Of a DNA stretch of 64,000 nt, positions 35,427 through 43,898 are shown in pieces. Below the pieces are notes generated by a model, which was given only the letters and a program-made list of their open reading frames with translations, did no database searches and had not been told where the DNA came from. The stretch is from Prescottella soli (GTDB taxonomy: Bacteria; Actinomycetota; Actinomycetes; Mycobacteriales; Mycobacteriaceae): assembly GCF_040024445.1 (NCBI RefSeq), contig NZ_CP157276.1, forward strand, positions 4,216,001-4,280,000, given 5' to 3'. Both the position numbers and the translations under genes were made by a program. Positions within the stretch are counted from its first letter, which is position 1. Each line of letters begins with the position of its first letter.

Positions 35427-37385
35427 ATGCATCATCCGCTGCTGTTCTCCCCGCTCCGCCTGGGCGCGCACACGCTGCGCAACCGGGTGGTGTTCACCGC
35501 GCACCTGACGAACTATGCGCGCGGTGGGCTGCCCACCGAGCAGCACGCCGCGTACTACGCGGCGCGTGCCGCAGGCGGAGTGGGGATGATCATCACGGAG
35601 GAGCAGTGCGTCCATCCGTCGGACTGGCCCTACGAGAAGGTGATTCACGGGTATCGGCCCGAGGTGGTGGAGGGCTATCGCGAGATCACCGCCGCAGTGC
35701 ACAGTCGCGGCGCGGTGATCCTCGCGCAGCTCAACCATAACGGTGGGCAGGGCTCGGGCCTGTATTCGCGGCGTCCGCTGTGGGCGCCGAGTCCGGTCCC
35801 GGATCCGCTGTTTCGTGAGGTGCCGAAGGCGCTCGATGCCGGCGAGATCGCCGAACTGGTCGCGGGATACGCGACGGTCGCGCGGCACTGCCGGGACGGC
35901 GGGTTCGACGGCGTCGAGTTGCAGGGCTCGCAGTCGTCGCTGATCCGCGGCTTCCTCGCGTCCGGCACCAACCAGCGCACCGACGAGTACGGCGGTCCGA
36001 TCGAGAATCGGGCGCGGTTCCTGCTCGACGTGATCGCGGCGGTACGGGAGGCGATCGGTCCGGATCTGATTCTGGGCGTGCGCCTCTCGGGCGACGAGCG
36101 GGTGGCGGGCGGCATCGTGCTCGACGAGGCGGTCGCGGTCGCGCGGCTGGTGGAGGCCACCGGTGCCGTCGACTACGTCAACACCACGATGGGCATGGCC
36201 ACCGAGACGCTGCACCTGGTAGAGCCGTCGATGGCGACACCGCGCGGGTACGCGCTGCACATCTCCGCCGCGATCCGGGCTGCGGTGCGGCTGCCGGTGA
36301 TCGGGGTGGGGCGGCTGAAGGAGTCGGCGGAGGTCGAGCGCGCGCTCGCGGACGGCCGGTGTGACCTGGTGGGTGTGGTGCGCGGTCAGATCGCCGACCC
36401 GGAGTTCGTAGACAAGGCACGGCGCGGCGCCGATGACGAGATCCGCACGTGCTTGTCGTGCAATCAGGAGTGCGTCGGACGCATGGGGTTGGGCCGTTGG
36501 CTCGGCTGTGTCGAGAATCCGCGTGCGGGTAGGGAATCGGTGGCGCTGCCGATGCCCTCGGTGCCGGGTCGCCGGGTGATCGTGGTGGGCGGCGGCCCGG
36601 CCGGGCTGTCGGCCGCGGCGACCGCGGCCGAGCGGGGTCACCGCGTGACGCTGTACGAACGCACAGACGTCGTGGGCGGGCAGATCAGTGTGGCGGCGTC
36701 GGCGTCCGGTCGCGGCGAACTGGGGGATCTGGTGCGGAATCTTCAGCGCGAGTGCGTGCTTCGGGGTGTACGGATCGTGACGGGTGTCGAGGTGACGGCC
36801 GAGTGGCTGCTCGAGGATTCGCCGGATGTCGTGGTGGTGGCGACCGGTGCCCGTCCGGCGCGTCCGGGGTGGGCGGGGGAGTGTTCACGGGTGGTTCACG
36901 CCCGAGAGGTGCTCGAAGGCGCGGCTTCTCCGACCGGCCGGGTGCTGGTGATCGACGAGCTCGGATTCCAGCAGGGGCCGTCGGTGGCGGAAACGTTGGC
37001 GGTCCGCGGGTGTGCGGCGACGATCGCGGCGGCGGGGATGATCGTGGGCCAGGACCTCGGCATCACGTTGGACATGGAGGGCTGGCAGCAGCGAGCGCAC
37101 CGGGCCGGGATCGAGCAGTGGACCGATCTGTCGGTGACCTCGGCGGTCACGGTGGGTGATGGTGTGCAGGTCACGTTGGCCAATCACCTGACGGGCATCG
37201 ACCGCGTGGCGGTGTTCGATTGGGTGGTGTGCGCGGTCCACCAGGAACCCGAGGACGGGTTGTGGAAGGCGCTGTCGCACAGCGACTCCGTGCCGTTCGA
37301 GGTGCATCGCATCGGCGACGCGGTGACGCCGCGACGCTCCCACGCCGCGGTCCTCGAGGGCCACCGGGTGGCGGTGTCGTTGTAG
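35427..37385 (+). CDS. mycofactocin system FadH/OYE-family oxidoreductase 2
   Basis: A 652-aa paralogue of OYE 1 with the same architecture: TIM-barrel FMN domain (LFSPLRLGAHTLRNRVVF; ANQ-type loop GTNQRTDEYGGPIENRARF), iron-sulfur cysteines CLSCNQECVGR, and an FAD/NAD module (VVGGGPAGLSAAATAAERGH). It contains the more typical OYE sequences, so OYE 1 is the more divergent copy. It ends the mftA-D-linked run. Immediately downstream begins accessory DNA with a broken DUF222/HNH gene in the opposite strand. Confidence 0.9.
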   Translation: MHHPLLFSPLRLGAHTLRNRVVFTAHLTNYARGGLPTEQHAAYYAARAAGGVGMIITEEQCVHPSDWPYEKVIHGYRPEVVEGYREITAAVHSRGAVILAQLNHNGGQGSGLYSRRPLWAPSPVPDPLFREVPKALDAGEIAELVAGYATVARHCRDGGFDGVELQGSQSSLIRGFLASGTNQRTDEYGGPIENRARFLLDVIAAVREAIGPDLILGVRLSGDERVAGGIVLDEAVAVARLVEATGAVDYVNTTMGMATETLHLVEPSMATPRGYALHISAAIRAAVRLPVIGVGRLKESAEVERALADGRCDLVGVVRGQIADPEFVDKARRGADDEIRTCLSCNQECVGRMGLGRWLGCVENPRAGRESVALPMPSVPGRRVIVVGGGPAGLSAAATAAERGHRVTLYERTDVVGGQISVAASASGRGELGDLVRNLQRECVLRGVRIVTGVEVTAEWLLEDSPDVVVVATGARPARPGWAGECSRVVHAREVLEGAASPTGRVLVIDELGFQQGPSVAETLAVRGCAATIAAAGMIVGQDLGITLDMEGWQQRAHRAGIEQWTDLSVTSAVTVGDGVQVTLANHLTGIDRVAVFDWVVCAVHQEPEDGLWKALSHSDSVPFEVHRIGDAVTPRRSHAAVLEGHRVAVSL

Positions 37386-37392
37386 ACGAGGC

Positions 37393-38480
37393 CTAGGCTG
37401 CGCGTGGTCCGGCCCGGTTGTGTGCCGGGATCGGTCTTCTGCGTGGATCAACCGAAGTGGGTGGGGTGAACCACGGCATTCGGTCGGCGGCTATCTCGAC
37501 TTGCCAATGCGAGTGGTGCAGTAGGCGGTGGTGGTACCGGCAGAGCAGCACCAGGTTGTCCAGGTCGGTTGGGCCACCGTCGATCCAATGTTTCACGTGG
37601 TGGCCCTCGCAGTGGGCAGGCGGCGCACCGCATCCGGGAAACGCGCAGCCCCGGTCGCGCGCGACGAGGGCGCGGCGTTGCTTCTTCCGACAGGGTCCTG
37701 CTGGTACGGCGGAGGTCGAGGGGAATGCCGTCGTCAATGACGATCGGGGTGAGGTGGCAGTCGCAGGCGAGGCGGCGCGCCGACGCGATGGTCGGCGGAC
37801 CGGTCCAAGGCATTTGCGCGACGTCGGCATCACCGAATAGATCGAGGGCGTCACCGTGCTCGGACACCGTGCGGGCGAGGTCGCGCGCATTCACGTGGAG
37901 CGATACGTGCGGACGTTCGCCGCCTTCGACGGGCGCGACTCCGGAGTTCAGGTACTGGCGCAGGATTTCGCCGAAGGCTTCGGCTCGACGCCGGCCGGGG
38001 GTCTGGCAAGTTGTGGGGTCGTCGGTGGGATTGCGTGGCTTGGTGAGCGCCGACAGTGCGGTGAGCAGCATTTCACCGGTCTCGCTGTCGAGGTCGCCTT
38101 TGACCGCGACGCGGCCGTTGAGCGTCTTCGAAGCGTGGAACTCGTTGCGGTCGGTGTCTTCGCTGGCCGGGAGTTCATCGGATTCGAAAATGTGCTCGAG
38201 CCGAGCGATGCAGCCGCGCACCGCGGTGGTGGTCGCGTGTGGCCCGGTGGCGCAGTCCAGCAGGGGGTTTCGGCAGGGTTCGAGTGCCTTCGTCCGGCAT
38301 CCCACGCGGTGGTTGTTCGCAGAACTTGGCGATCAGTGCGGCGTGGTCGGCGGAGATCCGGCCGTTCTCGAATGCGTCGGCGATCTCGGGTTCGCGGCGC
38401 AATGCCTTGGCGAGGGACAGGATGCGCGCTGCCGCGGGTGAGGGTGAGTACTTCGTCCGGGCCAAGCTTGAGGATTCCAG
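37393..38480 (-). pseudogene. DUF222/HNH endonuclease (13E12-type) pseudogene with two frameshifts
   Basis: Three consecutive reading frames together spell one DUF222-HNH protein. The N-terminal part (SPAAARILSLAKALRREPEI to AALIAKFCEQPPRGMPDE) is in one frame up to about 38290. The middle (LLDCATGPHATTTAVRG to IVIDDGIPLDLRRTSRTLS) is in a second frame up to about 37700. The C-terminal HNH part (RRALVARDRGCAFPGC, HCEGHHVKHWIDGGPTDLDNLVLLCRYHH) is in a third frame. Two indels therefore break the gene, and the usual N-terminus is missing. Intact relatives are repetitive, possibly mobile, actinobacterial proteins. Confidence 0.85.
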
Positions 38481-38494
38481 GGCCGATCGGGGGC

Positions 38495-38674
38495 TCACAC
38501 GGCGTTGCTGGAGAAGTCGTTGCTGCCGGGTGTGGTCTTCGCGGGGTACGTGATACGACCTTCGCGACGCAGCCGCCGCATCCTGCGGCCGAGCAGGAAG
38601 AAGATCAGCGTGAACACGACCAGGACGCCGGCGGGGATCACGATCGTCAGGAGCAGGCCTGCGTGTGCGCTCAT
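38495..38674 (-). CDS. 59-aa single-pass membrane protein, unknown
   Basis: It starts at ATG 38674. The product has an N-terminal hydrophobic helix (LLLTIVIPAGVLVVFTLIFFLL) followed by a strongly basic stretch (GRRMRRLRREGR) and a polar tail, giving an N-out, C-in topology. I do not recognise a family. An operator-like sequence lies about 60-80 bases upstream. The ribosome site is weak (GGATGG), so expression is uncertain. It abuts the DUF222 pseudogene. Confidence 0.5.
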   Translation of the reverse strand: MSAHAGLLLTIVIPAGVLVVFTLIFFLLGRRMRRLRREGRITYPAKTTPGSNDFSSNAV

Positions 38675-39255
38675 GGGGACCATCCTGCCTGTCGAATGCC
38701 CGCACCTGCCGCTGAGCGCGCGTTTCTCCCGGTGACAGATACAAACTGTATGTGACAACAACTGTCTTCACCTCGACCGGGATCTTCGTCCGCCGTGACC
38801 TCGCCATACGCCCGCCCCTTCTGGCCTGTGCCGCGGATCGTAAACGCCGGGACCCTGCCAGAAAGTCTGACGCACGAGAGTCAGCCTTGTTGGAACATGC
38901 GTTCCCCTGAGTTGCGGCGATAGGTGTCCTTGGTGAAGTAAACGGGCAACTCTCGTGGCACTTCGGGAGCGCCGCAGTGGTGATACCAAAGCGTCCTCGA
39001 CGCATCGAGTCCGTTTTGATGCGTCCCCTCAGCCGCGACTGTCGGATGATCGACGGTATTGGTTGTGGAGGGTGGGCCCAGGTGCGCACCTGACGAGACG
39101 GCCCGATCGATTGGGTCACGTCCGACCAACGAGGCACGCAATGACGCGACAATAGGAACCAGTCCCTGACTCGGGCCGGTATCCGTCAGCGGGGGCGGTT
39201 GGCGCTTATGGGCGCTCGCCGGAGTGCCAACAAGATCGACATCAGGAGGAGCCAG
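38675..39255. other. non-coding or degenerate stretch with one operator-like dyad
   Basis: No reading frame here shows protein-like composition. At 38732-38756 there is a degenerate palindrome, gtgacagatacaa / ctgtatgtgac, in which 16 of 20 arm positions are symmetric (GTnACAnAnA, 5 bases, TnTnTGTnAC). It could be a repressor site for the small membrane protein gene. The rest may be remnant DNA from rearrangement. Confidence 0.45.
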
Positions 39256-39639
39256 ATGGAGAGCCCGATCGAGGTAGTGCGAAGGTTCTGTGCGGCGTGG
39301 TCCAATGATCTCGGGGCCGCCGAGCTGGCCGCATTCTTCACCGACGACGCCGTCTACCACAACATCCCGCTGGCGCCGGTCACCGGCAGGGAGGCCATCG
39401 CGAACAACATCGCCTCGTTCATCCGCCCTGGCGCGCCAGGCATCGAGAGCCTCGAGCTCCGCCTCATCAACATCGCAGCCAATGGACCGATCGTGATGAC
39501 CGAACGGGTGGACGTATTCAAGCTCCCTGACAAGTCGTTCGAGCTGCAGATCATGGGGACCTTCGAGATCCGTGACGGCAAGATCAACGCCTGGCGTGAC
39601 TATTTCGACATGAACCAGCTCACTAGCCGGATGGGATAG
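39256..39639 (+). CDS. limonene-1,2-epoxide hydrolase family protein
   Basis: A 127-aa NTF2-fold protein. ATG 39256 is chosen because an AGGAGGAG ribosome site precedes it; the frame is open 19 residues upstream. Segments VRRFCAAWSN, FFTDDAVYHNIPLAPVTGREAI and INAWRDYFDMNQL match limonene-epoxide hydrolases. In these, an Asp-Arg-Asp triad (here likely in TERVDVF, WRDYFD and a preceding Asp) activates water to open an epoxide. The substrate may be a terpene or steroid epoxide. It is convergent with a neighbouring SDR. Confidence 0.8.
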   Translation: MESPIEVVRRFCAAWSNDLGAAELAAFFTDDAVYHNIPLAPVTGREAIANNIASFIRPGAPGIESLELRLINIAANGPIVMTERVDVFKLPDKSFELQIMGTFEIRDGKINAWRDYFDMNQLTSRMG

Positions 39640-39750
39640 GCGTGGGCGGACAGGGGCAAGGCGCGCTGCTGCAAGCACCGACGACCTCGCCGAAACCATC
39701 TCTCAAAGTGCCTGAGCTACCGCGCTAACTCCTACATCGTCCGCTCGGCT

Positions 39751-40695
39751 TCAGCTAGTCAGCTCGGTGGAGATCTGCCAGAGTCGCTCGGCGTTACTTT
39801 GGTCTAGCGCATAGGGGGCGACGCCGCCGGTGTGACCGGCCCGCTCATGTATCACTGGCGCCTGTGCGCAGTCTTCGTAGTAGCGACCGGTGATGCCCTC
39901 GACGTCCGGGCACGCGGCGAGTAGCACGGAGGTGGCCGCGCCCTGCTCAATCGTCTTGACTGGAGGCAGCGATAATTCGGTCTGCTGACCGAAGTTGGCC
40001 AGATCGTCGGGCCCCATATGCCGCGCGAGCGCGGTACTGGCGATGTTTCCGGGCATGAGAGCGTTCGCAGTGATGCCGTCGTCGGCCCATCGTCGCGCGG
40101 CGTCGACAGCGAATAGCACAATGGCGGACTTGGACTGCCCGTAGGACGTCCACTGATCGTAGGGGCGGAATCGATAGTGCAGGTCGTCGAAGACCACCGG
40201 CGAGAACAGATGCCCGATTGAGGCGACGGCCACGACGCGGGCGCCGTCCGCCGCAGCCAGCCACTTGTGTAGACCACTTGTCAGCGCAAAATGTCCGAGA
40301 TGGTTCGTAGCGAACTGCATTTCGTAGCCAGCTGCGGTCCGGGTGAGTTGCGGCAACGCCATCACACCAGCGTTGTTGACCAGGACATGTAGCGGTCCGT
40401 CCCAGGCCCGAACAACCTCGGCCACCGATGCGAGGTCGGCGAGGTCCAGCCGCACCACCTTCGGCGCAGTAGTGCCTGCCGGCAGCTTCTCGGTGATCGC
40501 GGCGGCGACCTTGGCGCCGGCCTCGACATTGCGCACCGCCATGGTCACCTCGGCGCCCGCTGATGCCAGAGCGCGGGCGGTCTCCACGCCGATCCCGGAA
40601 CTGGCGCCCGTGACCAACACGCTTCGTCCATGCATATCCACGTCGCGGATCACCTCAGCGGCCGTCGTCGAGGCTCCGTATTTGCTTGCAGTCAT
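39751..40695 (-). CDS. short-chain dehydrogenase/reductase (retinol-dehydrogenase-like)
   Basis: A 314-aa SDR starting at ATG 40695 after a GAGGAG ribosome site. It has the cofactor motif VTGASSGIGVETARALASAGA, with the following residues (TMAVRN) suggesting NADP preference, NNAGVMALP, and an active-site YGQSKSA. The large size and C-terminal extension match the RDH/WW-oxidoreductase-like subgroup. It is not of the mycofactocin-coupled subgroup. Its 5' end abuts a truncated ORF on the other strand, suggesting this LEH-SDR pair came in as a block. Confidence 0.88.
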   Translation of the reverse strand: MTASKYGASTTAAEVIRDVDMHGRSVLVTGASSGIGVETARALASAGAEVTMAVRNVEAGAKVAAAITEKLPAGTTAPKVVRLDLADLASVAEVVRAWDGPLHVLVNNAGVMALPQLTRTAAGYEMQFATNHLGHFALTSGLHKWLAAADGARVVAVASIGHLFSPVVFDDLHYRFRPYDQWTSYGQSKSAIVLFAVDAARRWADDGITANALMPGNIASTALARHMGPDDLANFGQQTELSLPPVKTIEQGAATSVLLAACPDVEGITGRYYEDCAQAPVIHERAGHTGGVAPYALDQSNAERLWQISTELTS

Positions 40696-40704
40696 TGCCA
40701 ACTC

Positions 40705-40948
40705 CTCCATGCCGCTGAGCGCATCCCCGCCTACGACGACACCTACGTCAGGACGAAGACCATCTTCGACACCGCACACTTCGGCAACATCGCCAAGTCC
40801 ATGGGCGCCGTCGCCGGCATCACCGGAATCGACTACCCGCCAAAGTATCTCGCCATAAACACCGACGGGCTGACCTGGGTGCGCGATACCCAGACCGCCC
40901 GACTCGCCGAATACGCCCAGTGGGAACACATCACCAAACAAACCGACT
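40705..40948 (+). pseudogene. C-terminal fragment of an unrecognised protein
   Basis: About 80 residues of good protein-like sequence (AERIPAYDDTYVRTKTIFDT, HFGNIAKSMGAVAGITGIDYPPKYL, TDGLTWVRDTQTARLAEYAQWEHIT) begin abruptly with no start codon or ribosome site, right at the 5' end of the divergent SDR gene. The frame then decays into low-quality sequence. It looks like the tail of a larger gene whose front was lost when the SDR block arrived. I cannot name the family. Confidence 0.5.
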
Positions 40949-41378
40949 GTCGTCGCTACAGGTCTCCCATGGCTGTCGGCGCGCACGCACCCCGGCCGCC
41001 TTGGATGAAGCGGAGGCGGTCATGGTCGGGAAGCTCAGGTGCGCACTCCGACGGAACCGAGCCTACGCTCCACCGCGGACTCGGTCGATGCGCGTCACCG
41101 ACCGGAACTGGTCACGTGGAGCGGCGCCGCGAATCTCGCCCATCACGCGACGCCGCCCGACACCCACAACCCCACCGCGCATGCATCAGCCGTCGAGGAC
41201 ACCGTCCACGACGCAGGCGACCACGTCAGGCATGAAAGCAGGCAGTGAGCGCTAGGGGACGTATGTTCGAGTCAATGGCTATCTCGTGCGTCAGACCTCA
41301 CCTGACGACGAGGATCAGACGCCGGTCGTGGATTCTCGGGATACGGTCGAGGCAGCTCGATCAACCAAGGGGGGAAAC
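40949..41378 (+). other. stretch without a supported gene
   Basis: Several overlapping short frames exist, but none has a ribosome site or recognisable composition. A frame at about 41040-41248 (THNPTAHASAVEDTVHDAGD) might be a frameshifted continuation of the preceding fragment. I see no repeats or strong hairpins. Confidence 0.4.
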
Positions 41379-41696
41379 GTGCTGATAGGAGTGTGCGCCG
41401 TTTTACTCGGCGCCGTGTTCCACACCGCCGGGGCGTACCGTTCGGCCCGCGACGAGCGTGACGGAGCACTGCCGATGATGCAGGGGCGCCGTCCGGTCAA
41501 GTCGTCGCAGGTCGTTCGGCATCTGCACACCGTCGGGTGGATCGAGAGCATTGTCGGTGCTCTCTGGATCGGAGGCTCGCTCGGGGGTTCGAGACCGGGG
41601 TTGACCATCGCGATCGTCGTGGCCGTGCTCGTCGCAGTCAACGGGTTGCCGAGCCTGCTTGTCACGGCGCTTCATGGCCGGAAGGTGCATTCCTGA
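41379..41696 (+). CDS. small integral membrane protein, unknown
   Basis: A 105-aa protein starting at GTG 41379 behind an AAGGGGGG ribosome site; the frame is open 31 residues further upstream. Three hydrophobic segments are visible: LIGVCAVLLGAVFHTAGAY, GWIESIVGALWIGGSLGG and LTIAIVVAVLVAVNGLPSLLV. A polar loop lies between the first two. No family is recognised. It stands among the unknown genes between OYE 2 and mftE. Confidence 0.6.
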   Translation: MLIGVCAVLLGAVFHTAGAYRSARDERDGALPMMQGRRPVKSSQVVRHLHTVGWIESIVGALWIGGSLGGSRPGLTIAIVVAVLVAVNGLPSLLVTALHGRKVHS

Positions 41697-41852
41697 TGCT
41701 CGGTGGCCCAGGCCGGCAGTCGGCCGCGCGCGATGTGCAACACCGAAATGCTGTGGAGGCCATGCGGGGTGGGAACGAGGGAGTCTTAGCGTCAGCAACG
41801 ATCGCCGGTGGCTGTGAAGTCGCGCTCGCGGCCGTATCCGGCATCTAGGATC

Positions 41853-42278
41853 ATGTCCATGACGCTGGGTGCCGAACTCGTCGCGCGCATCGAACGGGCG
41901 GTGGAGATCTACGGTCCCGGACAGCCCATTCCGTCCGACGAGCTCCGCGATCGACTGCAGGCCGCGGGTCTGGTGCCGGACGAGGACTACGTGGAGTTCG
42001 TGGGCCGCTGGGGCGGCTGTTTCGTAGGCGTGTCCGTCCATGCGTGGAACAACGCCGCGATCCTGGGGCGGGAAAGCTGCATCGAGCTGACCGCCTGGGC
42101 GCGTGAGGCATACGGGTCTCTCATAGACGGTGTGGTGATCGCCGATGACGGCTCCGGGAATCCGATGTGGATCGCCGCCGACGGAACGGTCCGCCTCGTC
42201 GACCACGACAACGGCAACACGGTCGTGCAACTCGCACCCGATTTCGGAACGCTCCTCGCGGACAACGTCCACGCCTGA
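41853..42278 (+). CDS. SMI1/KNR4 (SUKH)-like protein
   Basis: A 141-aa acidic soluble protein starting at ATG 41853 (a second ATG follows at 41859). It shows short elements seen in SUKH-superfamily proteins (VGRWGGCFVGVSVHAWNN, ELTAWAREAYGSLIDGVVIADDGSGNPMWIAADGTV, VVQLAPDFGTLL). SUKH proteins include many immunity proteins against contact-dependent or polymorphic toxins. No toxin gene is adjacent, so it may be an orphan immunity gene. The assignment is moderate. Confidence 0.6.
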   Translation: MSMTLGAELVARIERAVEIYGPGQPIPSDELRDRLQAAGLVPDEDYVEFVGRWGGCFVGVSVHAWNNAAILGRESCIELTAWAREAYGSLIDGVVIADDGSGNPMWIAADGTVRLVDHDNGNTVVQLAPDFGTLLADNVHA

Positions 42279-42353
42279 ATCACGCTCGCCGCCCACATCA
42301 GAGGCGGTGGTCCTGTGGCGGACGACGTCCGCCGTGTGCGCTACGGTCCGGCC

Positions 42354-42977
42354 ATGGCGCAGACGCAGGTCGATCTACCGGATCCGGATACCGTTCATCG
42401 AATCCTGGCCGGGTGGGCGGCGGTCCACGCGGCCGTCTTCTCCTTGTCGGACCTCGAGTGCGCCTTCGCCGTCGAGACCGATCGAGTCACCTATCACGAC
42501 GGTGGTGGGTCGTACTTCTGTTTCGTTCGACTCCCGGGTGGTCGGGCCGCGATCTTCGGTTTCGATCGCGACTGTCCCGACCCCGACTTCGAGGGTGACC
42601 GCGACGTTTTGCAGGATCACCGAGCCGAACGCTGGTGGCTCGAGCCGGCCGCCGCCGACGACACGCTGAATTTCGCGTACGGGTACGACGGCGCACGGTG
42701 GTGCGCGGTCGGCCACGATCCGATGCGCGTCGCGCCGATGATGCTGGCGCCGGGCTCGTCTCGGGAGCCCTCGTCCGCGCTCTCCACCCTCGCGGATTTC
42801 CTCGAAGAGGCCTCGGACGACCTGCTGGGCGCCGCCGTGCGAGGAGACGATCTCGCGCTCGAAGCGGTGCTCGCCGCCGGACCGGACCTCGACGAGGCCG
42901 TCCTTCGGGCGGCGATGGTCGGCGACTACGAACACCTGCGCGACGGGCTCGCGGCCGCGGCTCTCTTTCGTCGCTGA
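42354..42977 (+). CDS. hypothetical protein with SUKH-like features
   Basis: A 207-aa acidic protein starting at ATG 42354; the frame is open 13 residues upstream. I do not recognise a named family. It is rich in Asp and aromatic residues. The N-terminal two thirds look like one alpha/beta domain (YHDGGGSYFCFVRLPGGRAAIFGFD). The C-terminus is helical and Ala/Asp rich, with an ankyrin-like rhythm (AVRGDDLALEAVLAAGPDLD). Together with the preceding gene it may form an immunity-like pair. It lies upstream of mftE in the same direction. Confidence 0.6.
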   Translation: MAQTQVDLPDPDTVHRILAGWAAVHAAVFSLSDLECAFAVETDRVTYHDGGGSYFCFVRLPGGRAAIFGFDRDCPDPDFEGDRDVLQDHRAERWWLEPAAADDTLNFAYGYDGARWCAVGHDPMRVAPMMLAPGSSREPSSALSTLADFLEEASDDLLGAAVRGDDLALEAVLAAGPDLDEAVLRAAMVGDYEHLRDGLAAAALFRR

Positions 42978-43144
42978 TCCCGGTGCGCCGAACCCGGCGA
43001 ACTTCGCTCGACGTGACGAACTGATCTGTGCCATTGCCGAATTCGATCGGTCTCCCAGGCCTCGCGGAGGTTGGGACAACCGCGGACCACGGCGTCGCCA
43101 GTCGCCGTGGCTATCCGTCCGACGCGTCCGCCTACGATCGACCG

Positions 43145-43825
43145 ATGCACCTCGCCCGCACCCCCTGGCCGGATGTGTCGCGCGACGACCTGACCGTGGC
43201 GGTCCCGGTCGGCTCGCTCGAGCAGCACGGTCCGCACCTGCCGCTGGACACCGACACCCGGATCGCGTCGGCGGTCGCGGGTGCCCTGCCCGGCGTGGTG
43301 TGCGCCCCGGCGATCGAGTACGGCGCGAGCGGCGAGCACGAGGGGTTCGCCGGCACGATCTCGCTCGGCAGCGCGGCGCTCGAATTGCTGCTCGTCGAGT
43401 ACGGCCGGTCGGCGTGCCGGTGGGCGCGGCGGGTCGTGTTCGTCAACGGGCACGGCGGCAACGGTCCGGCACTGGTGAAGGCCGTGGAGCTGCTGCGGTA
43501 CGAGGGTCGTGATGTCGCGTGGCTGCCGTGCGCGGTGCCCGGCGCCGACGCGCACGCCGGACGGACGGAAACATCCCTGCTGCTCCACCTTTCGCCCGGC
43601 GACGTCGCGATGGATCGTGCGGAGCCCGGCAACACGGCACCGATCGCGGAGCTGATGCCCCAACTGAGGGCCGGTGGGATGCTCGCGGCCACCGTGAACG
43701 GCGTCCTCGGGGACCCGACCGACTCCTCGGCCGAGGAGGGCCGGGCGTTGTTCGACGCCCTGGTCGAGCGCTCCCGGAACGCGGTGTCCGGTTGGATGCC
43801 GCGGCCGGACGGGAGGCTCGTGTGA
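43145..43825 (+). CDS. mftE: mycofactocin precursor peptide peptidase MftE
   Basis: A 226-aa creatininase-fold metallopeptidase. Metal-binding residues are in [17 protein letters not shown] (Glu 26, His 28, Asp 37) and [10 protein letters not shown]. It cleaves the MftC-modified MftA to release the Val-Tyr-derived AHDP. ATG 43145 is used because homologues begin at about this point; the frame is open 39 residues upstream. The gene is separated from mftD by about 10.5 kb and precedes mftF. Confidence 0.93.
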   Translation: MHLARTPWPDVSRDDLTVAVPVGSLEQHGPHLPLDTDTRIASAVAGALPGVVCAPAIEYGASGEHEGFAGTISLGSAALELLLVEYGRSACRWARRVVFVNGHGGNGPALVKAVELLRYEGRDVAWLPCAVPGADAHAGRTETSLLLHLSPGDVAMDRAEPGNTAPIAELMPQLRAGGMLAATVNGVLGDPTDSSAEEGRALFDALVERSRNAVSGWMPRPDGRLV

Positions 43826-43898
43826 GGTTCGTGGTGAAACGTCCGGGTTTTTTGGGGCAAGTTCTGCCCAACGTCCGATTCGCCCTTACGATCGTCTG

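Noticed and set aside
38881-39699. 272-aa frame antisense to the limonene-epoxide-hydrolase-like gene
   Set aside because: It overlaps a gene with a strong ribosome site and a recognisable family, and it lacks any motif itself.
40920-41255. Possible 111-aa gene in the accessory region
   Set aside because: Arg/Pro/Thr-rich composition, no ribosome site and no similarity to any family I recognise.
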